Below are positions 28,850 to 35,754 of a DNA stretch of 64,000 nt, in pieces; positions within the stretch are counted from its first letter, which is position 1; each line of letters begins with the position of its first letter. This DNA comes from Streptomyces sp. SID13726. GTDB taxonomy: Bacteria > Actinomycetota > Actinomycetes > Streptomycetales > Streptomycetaceae. A model generated the notes under the pieces. That model did no database searches. It saw only the letters and a program-made list of their open reading frames with translations, and had not been told where the DNA came from. Location: assembly GCF_010548375.1 (NCBI RefSeq), contig NZ_JAAGLY010000001.1, forward strand, positions 1 through 64,000. Reading direction: 5' to 3'. Position numbers and translations under genes: made by a program.

Positions 28850-28929
28850 GCGTCAGACCGTAGGGCGGAAAGCGGTCTCGGCAAGCGGTCCCGGCCGAGG
28901 CCCACTCTCAGGGGCGGGATACTGGAGTC

Positions 28930-29124
28930 ATGCGGTTGACGGTCTTCTGGCAGCGGATGGCGGAACACTTCGGTCCGGGGTACGCCGACACCTTCGCGCG
29001 CGATCACGTGATGACGGAGCTCGGTGGCCGGACGGTGCACGAGGCGCTGGACTCCGGCTGGGACGCCAAGGACGTGTGGCGGGTGGTCTGCACCGTCATG
29101 AACGTTCCGGGTGAGCGGCACTGA
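28930..29124 (+). CDS. DUF3046 family small protein
   Basis: A 64-residue protein of the actinobacterial DUF3046 type (MRLTVFWQRMAEHFG...YADTFARDHVMTELGGRTVHEAL), commonly found close to recA. Function unknown. GATACT ends six bases before the ATG, so it is probably leaderless. The last codons are part of a segment repeated downstream (29163-29204). Confidence 0.9.
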   Translation: MRLTVFWQRMAEHFGPGYADTFARDHVMTELGGRTVHEALDSGWDAKDVWRVVCTVMNVPGERH

Positions 29125-29204
29125 GCGGTCGTGAACGTTCAGGGGAGAAGTGCTCTTCCGCCGTGAACATCTCACGGAACAGGCACTGACCGGTCACGAA
29201 GATC
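29098..29204 (+). repeat. Degenerate duplicated segment after the DUF3046 gene
   Basis: Two related 42-43-base segments start at 29098 and 29163. Both contain TGAAC near the start, GGCACTGA-CGGTC in the middle and GAA-(G/A)T(T)C at the end. The first covers the last codons and stop of the DUF3046 gene. Confidence 0.55.
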
Positions 29205-29220
29205 GCAGGACGGCAGCAGA

Positions 29221-29243
29221 TTGTCAGTCCGGTGGGCGAGACT
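29221..29243 (+). promoter_or_regulatory. RecA-NDp-like promoter of the AI-2E family transporter
   Basis: TTGTCAGTC, eight bases, GAGACT, then six bases to GTG 29250. Two positions differ from the RecA-NDp consensus TTGTCRGTG-N8-TAGNNT. It also explains why GTG 29250, not GTG 29232, should be the start. Confidence 0.5.
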
Positions 29244-29249
29244 TGCTCC

Positions 29250-30518
29250 GTGGCACCCACTGACGAGGCCGGGCAGGCAGCCCCGCACGCATCCCCGTTC
29301 GGCACCACGCCGCCCACGCGGCCCCCGGCCGGACCCGACTCCCGCATGCCGCGCTGGCTGCCGCGCGCCATGGTGCTGGCGCTCGCCCTCATCGCCGTGT
29401 TCCAGCTCGGCAGTTGGGCCTTCCACCAGCTCATCGGGCTGCTGATCAACATCCTCATCGCGTTCTTCCTGGCCCTGGCCATCGAGCCCGCGGTGAGCAA
29501 GATGGCCGCGCGGGGCATGCGCAGGGGGCTCGCCACCTTCCTCGTCTTCTTCGCGGTGCTGATCGCGTCCGCGGGATTCGTCGTGCTGCTCGGCTCGATG
29601 CTCGCCGGACAGATCATCAAGATCGTCGAGGACTTCCCGGACTACCTCGACTCCGTCATCAGCTGGGTCAACGGCCACTTCCACACTGATCTGAAGCGGG
29701 TGGACGTCCAGGAGGGGCTGCTCCGCTCCGACTGGCTGCGCAACTACGTGCAGAACAGCGCCACCGGCGTCCTGGACGTGTCCGCGCAGGTGCTCGGCGG
29801 TCTCTTCCAGCTGTTGACCATCGGGCTGTTCTCGTTCTACTTCGCCGCCGACGGCCCCCGGCTGCGCCGCGCGATCTGCTCCGTCCTGCCGCCCGCCCGG
29901 CAGGCCGAGGTGCTGCGCGCGTGGGAGATCGCCGTCGACAAGACCGGCGGCTACATCTACTCGCGCGGTCTGATGGCGCTCGTCTCCGGAGTCGCGCACT
30001 TCATCCTGCTCCAGGCCCTCGAGGTGCCGTACGCGCCCGTGCTCGCCGTGTGGGTGGGCCTGGTCTCGCAGTTCATCCCGACCATCGGCACCTATCTCGC
30101 GGGCGCCCTGCCCATGCTGATCGCCTTCACCGTCGACCCCTGGTACGCGCTGTGGGTGCTGATCTTCGTGGTGATCTACCAGCAGTTTGAGAACTACGTG
30201 CTCCAGCCCAAGCTGACCTCGAAGACCGTCGACATCCACCCCGCGGTCGCCTTCGGCTCGGTCATCGCGGGCACCGCTCTCCTCGGTGCCGTCGGCGCCT
30301 TGATCGCCATCCCGGCGGTCGCCACGCTCCAGGCGTTCCTGGGGGCGTACGTGAAGCGGTACGCCGTCACGGACGATCCCCGGGTCCACGGCCACCGGAA
30401 GCGGGGCGAGGGGCCCTCACCGGTCACGCGCGCGCGTGCGCTGTGGGAGCGGCGGAGACAGGGGCCGGAGGACTCCGCCGACGGGGAGGGCGACGGCGGT
30501 GGCGACGGCTCTGCCTGA
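29250..30518 (+). CDS. AI-2E/PerM family transporter
   Basis: 422 residues with a Pro/Thr-rich cytoplasmic start and about eight membrane segments between about 40 and 370. Family landmarks are the N-terminal helix pair LLINILIAFFLALAIEPAVSKM, QFIPTIGTYLAGALP and PKLTSKTVDIHPAVAFGSVIAG. Members export autoinducer-2 or act as Na+/H+-type carriers; the substrate cannot be told from sequence. The C-terminal 50 residues are charged and disordered. GTG 29250 is chosen because a promoter-like element ends six bases before it. Confidence 0.9.
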   Translation: MAPTDEAGQAAPHASPFGTTPPTRPPAGPDSRMPRWLPRAMVLALALIAVFQLGSWAFHQLIGLLINILIAFFLALAIEPAVSKMAARGMRRGLATFLVFFAVLIASAGFVVLLGSMLAGQIIKIVEDFPDYLDSVISWVNGHFHTDLKRVDVQEGLLRSDWLRNYVQNSATGVLDVSAQVLGGLFQLLTIGLFSFYFAADGPRLRRAICSVLPPARQAEVLRAWEIAVDKTGGYIYSRGLMALVSGVAHFILLQALEVPYAPVLAVWVGLVSQFIPTIGTYLAGALPMLIAFTVDPWYALWVLIFVVIYQQFENYVLQPKLTSKTVDIHPAVAFGSVIAGTALLGAVGALIAIPAVATLQAFLGAYVKRYAVTDDPRVHGHRKRGEGPSPVTRARALWERRRQGPEDSADGEGDGGGDGSA

Positions 30519-30524
30519 GGACGC

Positions 30525-30650
30525 CGGTTCAGGGGGTCGGAAGGTCCGACAGGAGGCTCAGCGGGTTCAGGAAGGGCGGAAGGCCCACAGAAGGCTCAGC
30601 GGGTTCAGGAGGGGCCGAAGGCTCACAGGAGGCTCAGCGGGTTCAGTAGG
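30525..30650 (+). repeat. 38-bp tandem repeat, about 3.3 copies
   Basis: The phrase GGCTCAGCGGGTTCAG recurs at 30555, 30593 and 30631, exactly 38 bases apart, and 30525-30554 is a partial copy. The array fills the space between the convergent transporter gene and the membrane protein gene and supplies the latter's last two codons and stop (30643-30645). Confidence 0.92.
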
Positions 30651-31443
30651 TGAGCACGGCCCACGCCCCGGCACCGACGACCGCCGTGACGTAGCAGCCG
30701 ATCGCCGCGTACAGGAGCCGCCGCCGTAGCGTCTCGCTCCACCGTGTGCGGGACAGCAGCCAGGCCAGCGCGGGCAGGACCAGGATCGCGTGCAGGCTCA
30801 CGCCGTGCAACGGCTTGAGCGGGGCGGTCGAGTGGTACGCCGCCTCTTGGTGGCCGGTGCGGGTGAGGACCACACCGCGCGCGATCATCGCGGCGCCCGA
30901 GGCGAGTGCGACGAGCAGGATCGCGAACCCGGACCGCACCGCGAGGTCCATCCCCGGCGGGCCCGAGGGCCGGTGCCGGAAGGCCGCGAGGGCGAACAGC
31001 GTCAGCAGCACCACGAGGACACCGCCGCCCACCGCCAGCGTCATCGACACCGCTGTGTCGAAGGGCGTCTCCATGTCGAGGTGTGAGGGCACCCCGCGCC
31101 ACGCCTGGAGCGTGATGCCGCCGACCTCCACCACGCAGTCGGCCGCGAACACGGTGAGCAGCAGGGCGCGCGGGCGGGTGCGGACGCGGAGATACGACGT
31201 GACCCAGGTGACCGCGATCAGGGTCGCCCCGAAGGACAGCCCGAACGTCACCGGCTTGCGCCAGGAGACGGGTCCGTCCCAGGGGCCGCCGTCCACGGCG
31301 AACACCACCAGGTGCGCGAGCCCCGAGAGGATCAGGACGACTCCCGTGGCGTGGCAGAGCCGCTCCACACGACGGGCGCCGGACGGCCGTGGCAACGACG
31401 TCCGTGTCGGCACCGCGGGCGCCCGCGCCGGGACCGGCTCCAT
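30643..31443 (-). CDS. Multi-pass membrane protein of unknown function
   Basis: 266 residues with about seven hydrophobic segments (for example GVVLILSGLAHLVVFAV, VTFGLSFGATLIAVTWV, LLYAAIGCYVTAVVGAGAWAVL). No transport or enzyme motif is evident. ATG 31443 overlaps the stop of the upstream membrane gene (TGATG), so the two form an operon. Its stop codon lies in the 38-bp tandem repeat. Confidence 0.8.
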   Translation of the reverse strand: MEPVPARAPAVPTRTSLPRPSGARRVERLCHATGVVLILSGLAHLVVFAVDGGPWDGPVSWRKPVTFGLSFGATLIAVTWVTSYLRVRTRPRALLLTVFAADCVVEVGGITLQAWRGVPSHLDMETPFDTAVSMTLAVGGGVLVVLLTLFALAAFRHRPSGPPGMDLAVRSGFAILLVALASGAAMIARGVVLTRTGHQEAAYHSTAPLKPLHGVSLHAILVLPALAWLLSRTRWSETLRRRLLYAAIGCYVTAVVGAGAWAVLTY

Positions 31444-31811
31444 CAGGTCCGCGCTCCCTTCCGGGACAGGACGGCGGCGGCACCGGCGATCACCAGGGCG
31501 GCCAGGGCGACGAGTTCGGCGACCGTCGAGGCGATGAGCGCGGGGTCCCCCGAGGCGAGGTGGTCGCCGGTGTCCGGGGTCAGGATCGCGCCGACGCCGA
31601 GGAACAGGCCGACGCCGAGGGCGAGTCCGGCCGTCCCGGGGTTGGGGCGCCAGGCCGGCAGGCCCGCCGTCACGAGCGGGATGACGCGACCGGGCGGGAC
31701 GGCGGCCGGGGGACGGGCTGCCCCGGTGCCGTGCGGCGTGCCGTGCGGAGTGGCGGGCCGGGGGATTTCTCGCGTGCTCGGCGTGCTCGGCGTGCTCGGC
31801 GTGGTCTGCAT
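31443..31811 (-). CDS. Small two-helix membrane protein with TPS repeat start
   Basis: 122 residues: a Thr/Pro/Ser-rich N-terminal region beginning with a short repeat ([12 protein letters not shown]) encoded by near-identical 9-bp units at about 31772-31806, then two membrane segments (about 65-85 and 92-115). It is coupled to the following 266-residue membrane protein and transcribed away from recA. Function unknown. Confidence 0.72.
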   Translation of the reverse strand: MQTTPSTPSTPSTREIPRPATPHGTPHGTGAARPPAAVPPGRVIPLVTAGLPAWRPNPGTAGLALGVGLFLGVGAILTPDTGDHLASGDPALIASTVAELVALAALVIAGAAAVLSRKGART

Positions 31812-31953
31812 GGCTCAAGGTTCGCGAGAACGCCCCGCCCGGTCGTCGTACCGCCGAAGGCACCCGGAGTACGCCGCGGGGAGTAGCCGGAGCGGGGGCG
31901 AGAGGGTCGTCGGAACGCGTCGCAGGAAGTGGTCCGGGTGCCGCGTGGTGCGC

Positions 31954-31983
31954 TTGACACGAAAATCGAACATCCATTCTTAT
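31954..31983 (+). promoter_or_regulatory. recA promoter P1 with LexA (SOS) box
   Basis: TTGACA (31954-31959), 18 bases, TCTTAT (31978-31983). The spacer contains TCGAACATCCATTCTT (31966-31981): a perfect left half-site TCGAAC of the actinobacterial SOS box and a degenerate right half. LexA binding here would block RNA polymerase. Confidence 0.8.
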
Positions 31984-32045
31984 GGAAGCGCCGGTGAAGC
32001 CGACGGCGGGCGTTTCGACATGGTTTGCATGGAGAAGCGCCTGAG

Positions 32046-32054
32046 TTATCCACA
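32046..32054 (+). other. DnaA-box sequence in the recA leader
   Basis: TTATCCACA is a perfect consensus DnaA box between the two recA promoters. Streptomyces DnaA prefers TTGTCCACA but binds this form. It may be incidental or may link recA to DnaA. Confidence 0.45.
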
Positions 32055-32077
32055 GGCCGGACGGGCGTCGGGGCGCA

Positions 32078-32100
32078 TTGTCAGTGGCAGGCGTTAGCGT
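32078..32100 (+). promoter_or_regulatory. recA promoter P2, perfect RecA-NDp (PafBC-type) motif
   Basis: TTGTCAGTG, eight bases, TAGCGT: every specified position of TTGTCRGTG-N8-TAGNNT is met. In actinobacteria this promoter gives DNA-damage induction independent of LexA through PafBC. It lies 44 bases before ATG 32144. Confidence 0.85.
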
Positions 32101-32143
32101 CTTTGACGTGAAGCGATCGACTCAAGCAAATCGGGTGGAACCC

Positions 32144-33274
32144 ATGGCAGGAACCGACCGCGAGAAGGCGCTCGACGCCGCGCTCGCACAGATTGAACGG
32201 CAGTTCGGCAAGGGCGCGGTCATGCGCATGGGCGAGCGGCCGAACGAGCCCATCGAGGTCATCCCCACCGGGTCGACCGCGCTCGACGTCGCGCTCGGCG
32301 TCGGCGGCATCCCGCGCGGCCGAGTGGTGGAGGTGTACGGACCGGAGTCCTCCGGCAAGACGACCCTGACCCTGCACGCGGTGGCCAACGCCCAGCGAGC
32401 CGGCGGCCAGGTGGCCTTCGTGGACGCGGAGCACGCCCTCGACCCCGAGTACGCGCGCAAGCTCGGCGTCGACGTCGACAACCTCATCCTGTCCCAGCCG
32501 GACAACGGCGAGCAGGCCCTGGAGATCGTGGACATGCTGGTCCGCTCCGGCGCCCTCGACCTCATCGTCATCGACTCCGTCGCGGCGCTCGTCCCGCGCG
32601 CGGAGATCGAGGGCGAGATGGGCGACAGCCACGTCGGTCTCCAGGCCCGACTGATGAGCCAGGCCCTGCGGAAGATCACCAGCGCGCTCAACCAGTCCAA
32701 GACCACGGCGATCTTCATCAACCAGCTGCGCGAGAAGATCGGCGTGATGTTCGGCTCGCCGGAGACCACGACCGGTGGTCGCGCGCTGAAGTTCTACGCC
32801 TCGGTGCGCATGGACATCCGCCGTATCGAGACCCTGAAGGACGGCACCGACGCGGTCGGCAACCGCACCCGCGTCAAGGTCGTCAAGAACAAGGTCGCGC
32901 CGCCCTTCAAGCAGGCCGAGTTCGACATCCTCTACGGCCAGGGCATCAGCCGCGAGGGCGGTCTGATCGACATGGGCGTGGAGCACGGCTTCGTGCGCAA
33001 GGCCGGTGCCTGGTACACGTACGAGGGCGACCAGCTCGGCCAGGGCAAGGAGAACGCGCGCAACTTCCTGAAGGACAACCCCGACCTGGCCAACGAGATC
33101 GAGAAGAAGATCAAGGAGAAGCTGGGCGTCGGCGTGCGTCCGCAGGAGCCTGCCGCCGAGCCGGGAGCGGACGCCGCGGTCTCCGCCGCACCGGCCGCCG
33201 ACGACGCCGCGAAGGTGCCGGGTCCGGCTGCCGCGAAGGCGACGAAGGCCAAGGCTCCGGCGGCCAAGAGCTGA
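32144..33274 (+). CDS. recA: RecA recombinase
   Basis: A 376-residue strand-exchange ATPase and LexA co-protease. Walker A GPESSGKT is at 66-73, Walker [11 protein letters not shown] near 140, and the L2 region ([35 protein letters not shown]) is complete. The last about 40 residues are an Ala/Lys/Pro-rich tail typical of Streptomyces RecA. ATG 32144 follows GGTGGA; the frame is open further upstream, but the promoter region excludes those starts. recX starts four bases after its stop. Confidence 0.98.
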   Translation: MAGTDREKALDAALAQIERQFGKGAVMRMGERPNEPIEVIPTGSTALDVALGVGGIPRGRVVEVYGPESSGKTTLTLHAVANAQRAGGQVAFVDAEHALDPEYARKLGVDVDNLILSQPDNGEQALEIVDMLVRSGALDLIVIDSVAALVPRAEIEGEMGDSHVGLQARLMSQALRKITSALNQSKTTAIFINQLREKIGVMFGSPETTTGGRALKFYASVRMDIRRIETLKDGTDAVGNRTRVKVVKNKVAPPFKQAEFDILYGQGISREGGLIDMGVEHGFVRKAGAWYTYEGDQLGQGKENARNFLKDNPDLANEIEKKIKEKLGVGVRPQEPAAEPGADAAVSAAPAADDAAKVPGPAAAKATKAKAPAAKS

Positions 33275-33278
33275 TCCT

Positions 33279-34379
33279 GTGACACGGCGAACCGACTGGG
33301 CCGAGTACGAGGACGCTCCGCTGGGGCGGGGCGCAGAGGGCGACGGGGGTTCTGCCGGGCCGGGCGGCGACGGGGTCGGGGACGACGCGGGGCAGGGAGC
33401 GGACGGGGGACACGGCCGCTCCGCGCGACGCGGCGCGGGACGACGCCAAGGCGACGGGCCGATGGGCGGCTTGGACGGTACGGGAGGCACGGACGGGGGA
33501 TTCGGCCGTGCGCTGATGTACGGCGACGGTCGGCCCTACCGGGTCGGTCGCTCCGCCGGTGGCGGTGAGGCGGACGGCGACGGTCCCCCGTACGGCGACC
33601 GCTCGTCGTACGGCGGCGGCCCCTCATACGGCGACAGTCCGTCGTACGGCGATGGTGAGTCGTACCGCGATGGTGAGGTGTACGGCGATACAGGGGCGCT
33701 GCGTGGGTCCGGGGCGGTCGGCCGGGGATCGCGTGGTGGTGCGAGCGGTGCCCGTGCCGCGGGCGGTTCCCGGGGGCGTCGGCAGCGTCGGCGTGGCTTC
33801 GGGGAGTCGTCCGGTGAGCCGTCGCCCGAGGACGGAGGCGGTCCCTCCTCGTCGAGGGCCGAGAAGGGGGAGCCTCCGGCGGACCCGGTGGAGCGGGCGC
33901 GGGCGATCTGTCTGCGTCTGCTCACCGGGACCCCGCGCACGCGGAAGCAGCTCGCCGACGCCCTGCGCAAGCGGGAGATCCCGGACGAGGCCGCGGAGGA
34001 GGTGCTGTCGCGGTTCGAGGAGGTCGGGCTGATCAACGACAGCGCGTTCGCGGAGGCCTGGGTGGAGTCCCGGCACCACGGGCGGGGGCTCGCGCGGCGG
34101 GCGCTCGCCCAGGAGCTGCGGACCAAGGGAGTCGACTCCACGCTCATCGACGAGGCCGTCTCGCAGCTCGACTCCGATCAGGAGGAGGCGACGGCTCGGG
34201 AACTCGTCGACCGCAAGCTGCGTGCCACGCGGGGACTCGACCGCGACAAGCGCCTGCGCCGCCTCGCGGGCATGCTCGCGCGCAAGGGGTACTCCGAGGG
34301 GATGGCCCTACGGGTGGTCCGGCAGGCGTTGGAGCGGGAGGGCGAGGAGACGGAGTTCCTCGGCGACGAGGGGTACTGA
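33279..34379 (+). CDS. recX: RecX regulator with a long YG-rich disordered N-terminal extension
   Basis: A 366-residue protein. Residues about 198-366 are an ordinary RecX domain (RAICLRLLTGTPRTRKQLADALRKREI, ESRHHGRGLARRALAQELRTKGV), which inhibits RecA filaments. The first about 197 residues are low complexity, rich in Gly, Asp, Ser, Arg and Tyr, with repeated SYGDG/YGDG units at about 90-145 encoded by short tandem repeats (33590-33690). RecX is normally 150-190 residues. GTG 33279 lies four bases after recA, so it is co-transcribed. The extension may be real or partly due to an upstream start choice, but the frame is open throughout and closely spaced to recA. Confidence 0.9.
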   Translation: MTRRTDWAEYEDAPLGRGAEGDGGSAGPGGDGVGDDAGQGADGGHGRSARRGAGRRQGDGPMGGLDGTGGTDGGFGRALMYGDGRPYRVGRSAGGGEADGDGPPYGDRSSYGGGPSYGDSPSYGDGESYRDGEVYGDTGALRGSGAVGRGSRGGASGARAAGGSRGRRQRRRGFGESSGEPSPEDGGGPSSSRAEKGEPPADPVERARAICLRLLTGTPRTRKQLADALRKREIPDEAAEEVLSRFEEVGLINDSAFAEAWVESRHHGRGLARRALAQELRTKGVDSTLIDEAVSQLDSDQEEATARELVDRKLRATRGLDRDKRLRRLAGMLARKGYSEGMALRVVRQALEREGEETEFLGDEGY

Positions 34380-34398
34380 GATGGACGAGGGGTACTGA

Positions 34399-34560
34399 GG
34401 AGAGGGAGTCGGCGGGGCCGGTGCCGAGGGCGTCAGGATCGTGACGGTCAACGGCACCGACGAGGGGCTCGCGGCGATCGAGGACGGCCGGTTCGCTGCC
34501 GCCGTCGCCAACTCCGCCGCGGACACGGCCCCGCTCTACTGCACTTCCGGCATCGGCTGA
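34399..34560 (+). pseudogene. Relic of a periplasmic sugar-binding protein C terminus
   Basis: A short frame, open from the TGA at 34396 to a stop at 34558-34560, encodes VTVNGTDEGLAAIEDGRFAAAV, which closely resembles the C-terminal ligand-cleft segment of ABC sugar-binding proteins (NGT-E-L-AI-DGR-TATV). No start, signal peptide or remaining protein is present. A 16-bp direct repeat (34365-34380 and 34384-34399) precedes it, possibly marking the deletion. Confidence 0.5.
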
Positions 34561-34577
34561 CGACCCGGCACCGGGCG

Positions 34578-34993
34578 TCAGATGGCGACCGGCAGCCCCG
34601 TCGCCCTCCACGCCTGGAAGCCGCCCACCAGATCCGTGCCCGGTGCAGGCCCAGCCGGTGCAGGGACTCCGCCGCGAGGCTGGAGGCGTAGCCCTCGTCG
34701 CAGACCACCACGACCCGCAGATCGTGGCCCGTGGCCTCGGGGAGGCGGTGGCTGCCCCGCGGGTCGAGGCGCCACTCCAGTTCGTTGCGCTCGACGACCA
34801 GCGCGCCGGGGATCAGCCCGTCCCGCTCGCGCAGGGCCGCGTACCGGATGTCGACGAGGAGAGCCGCACCGGTCAGCGCGGCCTCGTACGCCTCCCGTGG
34901 TCCGATCCGCTCGTAGCCCGCGCGCACCCGCTCCAGCAACTCGTCGATGCCGGGCGGCTGTTGAGTCGTAGGGCTGACAGGCCGCGCGCTCAC
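34578..34993 (-). pseudogene. Rhodanese-like sulfurtransferase gene with a frameshift
   Basis: GTG 34993 overlaps the stop of the cysteine dioxygenase gene (GTGA). Codons from there encode a rhodanese domain (YEAALTGAALLVDIRYAA, GALVVERNELEW) with the catalytic cysteine in VVVVCDEGYASSLAAESL. At about 34636-34643, beside a CCC run, the frame breaks: the expected end TDLVGGFQAWRATGLPVAI, stop 34578, is in the -1 frame. One missing base would restore a 137-139-residue protein. It is either a recent pseudogene or a sequencing error. As read, translation would continue in the wrong frame well past 34578. Confidence 0.85.
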
Positions 34994-35514
34994 TGCCAGT
35001 CCTCCGGCCGCTCCACGTGCTCCAGGCGCAGGACCTGGCCCGTGCGGCTGTAGCGGCGGATCTGGGGGAGGGGCGGGTAGTAGGCGTGGACGGAGATCGC
35101 GTGGTGGTCGGTGGACTCGTTGAGGACTTCGTGGACGTGGTGCTGTCCGAAGGAGCGGCCCTTGCCGGCAGACAGGCGGCGCTCGCGGTCCACGTCCTCG
35201 GAGAGTTCGAGGGTCTTCCAGCCGTCGGCGGGCAGCCGGGCGGCGAGGGAGTTCTCCTTGAGCTCGCCGGCGGCGGTGGTGAACGCGCCGATCGACTCGG
35301 CGTGGTCGTGCCAGCCGGTGCCCGTGCCGGGCGGCCAGCCGATCAGCCAGGCCTCGCTGCCGCCGGGACCCTCCAGGCGCACCCAGGTGCGGCCCTCGGG
35401 GTCGAGCGGCAGGGAGTCGATCAGCTCGGTGTCGGCGGCGGTCCGCCGTACGAAGTCGAGGAGTTCGGCCTGAGTGGGCGGCGAGACGGTGGAGAGAGCG
35501 GGGGAGACAGACAC
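34990..35514 (-). CDS. Cysteine dioxygenase family protein
   Basis: A 174-residue cupin that oxidises L-cysteine to cysteine sulfinate. The iron-binding set is visible as WHDH (His69 and His71) and QHHVHEV (His125-128). GTG 35514 is chosen because it gives the normal family length; in-frame starts further up (ATG at about 35622) would add an unconserved segment overlapping the leader peptide. It is translationally coupled to the rhodanese gene, and a cysteine-rich leader ORF lies upstream, so expression is probably tuned to cysteine supply. Confidence 0.9.
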   Translation of the reverse strand: MSVSPALSTVSPPTQAELLDFVRRTAADTELIDSLPLDPEGRTWVRLEGPGGSEAWLIGWPPGTGTGWHDHAESIGAFTTAAGELKENSLAARLPADGWKTLELSEDVDRERRLSAGKGRSFGQHHVHEVLNESTDHHAISVHAYYPPLPQIRRYSRTGQVLRLEHVERPEDWQ

Positions 35515-35590
35515 GGATACCGTCCTGAGAAGAGTTCGCGGGACCGCGCCACCGCACAGCGGCGGTACGCGGGAAGGAGAAGAGGCGAAT

Positions 35591-35638
35591 TCAGCAGGAC
35601 GGGCGACACACGCAGCCCGCATAGCGGACGAGGTCCAT
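35591..35638 (-). CDS. Cysteine-rich leader peptide (uORF) of the cysteine dioxygenase operon
   Basis: A 15-codon frame, MDLVRYAGCVCRPSC, with a strong GGAGGG ribosome site five bases upstream. It contains three cysteines, the last one being the final residue. The DL-R---C pattern matches the short leader peptides found before actinobacterial sulfur genes. Ribosome stalling at Cys codons when cysteine is low is the likely control. The frame lies 77 bases before the main start. Confidence 0.7.
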   Translation of the reverse strand: MDLVRYAGCVCRPSC

Positions 35639-35684
35639 ATGGACCCTCCGCCACAGGCGCACACAGGTGTCGGTCACGATCCGG

Positions 35685-35714
35685 AGTACACCATGTCGGC
35701 GACGGCCGTTTCAA
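35685..35714 (-). promoter_or_regulatory. Candidate promoter of the cysteine dioxygenase operon
   Basis: On the minus strand, TTGAAA (35714-35709), 18 bases, TGTACT (35690-35685). It is 47 bases before the leader ORF, which would then be the first frame on the mRNA. Confidence 0.5.
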
Positions 35715-35754
35715 CTCACCGTCACTATGTGGACGCACAGCGACGGTGAGCACA

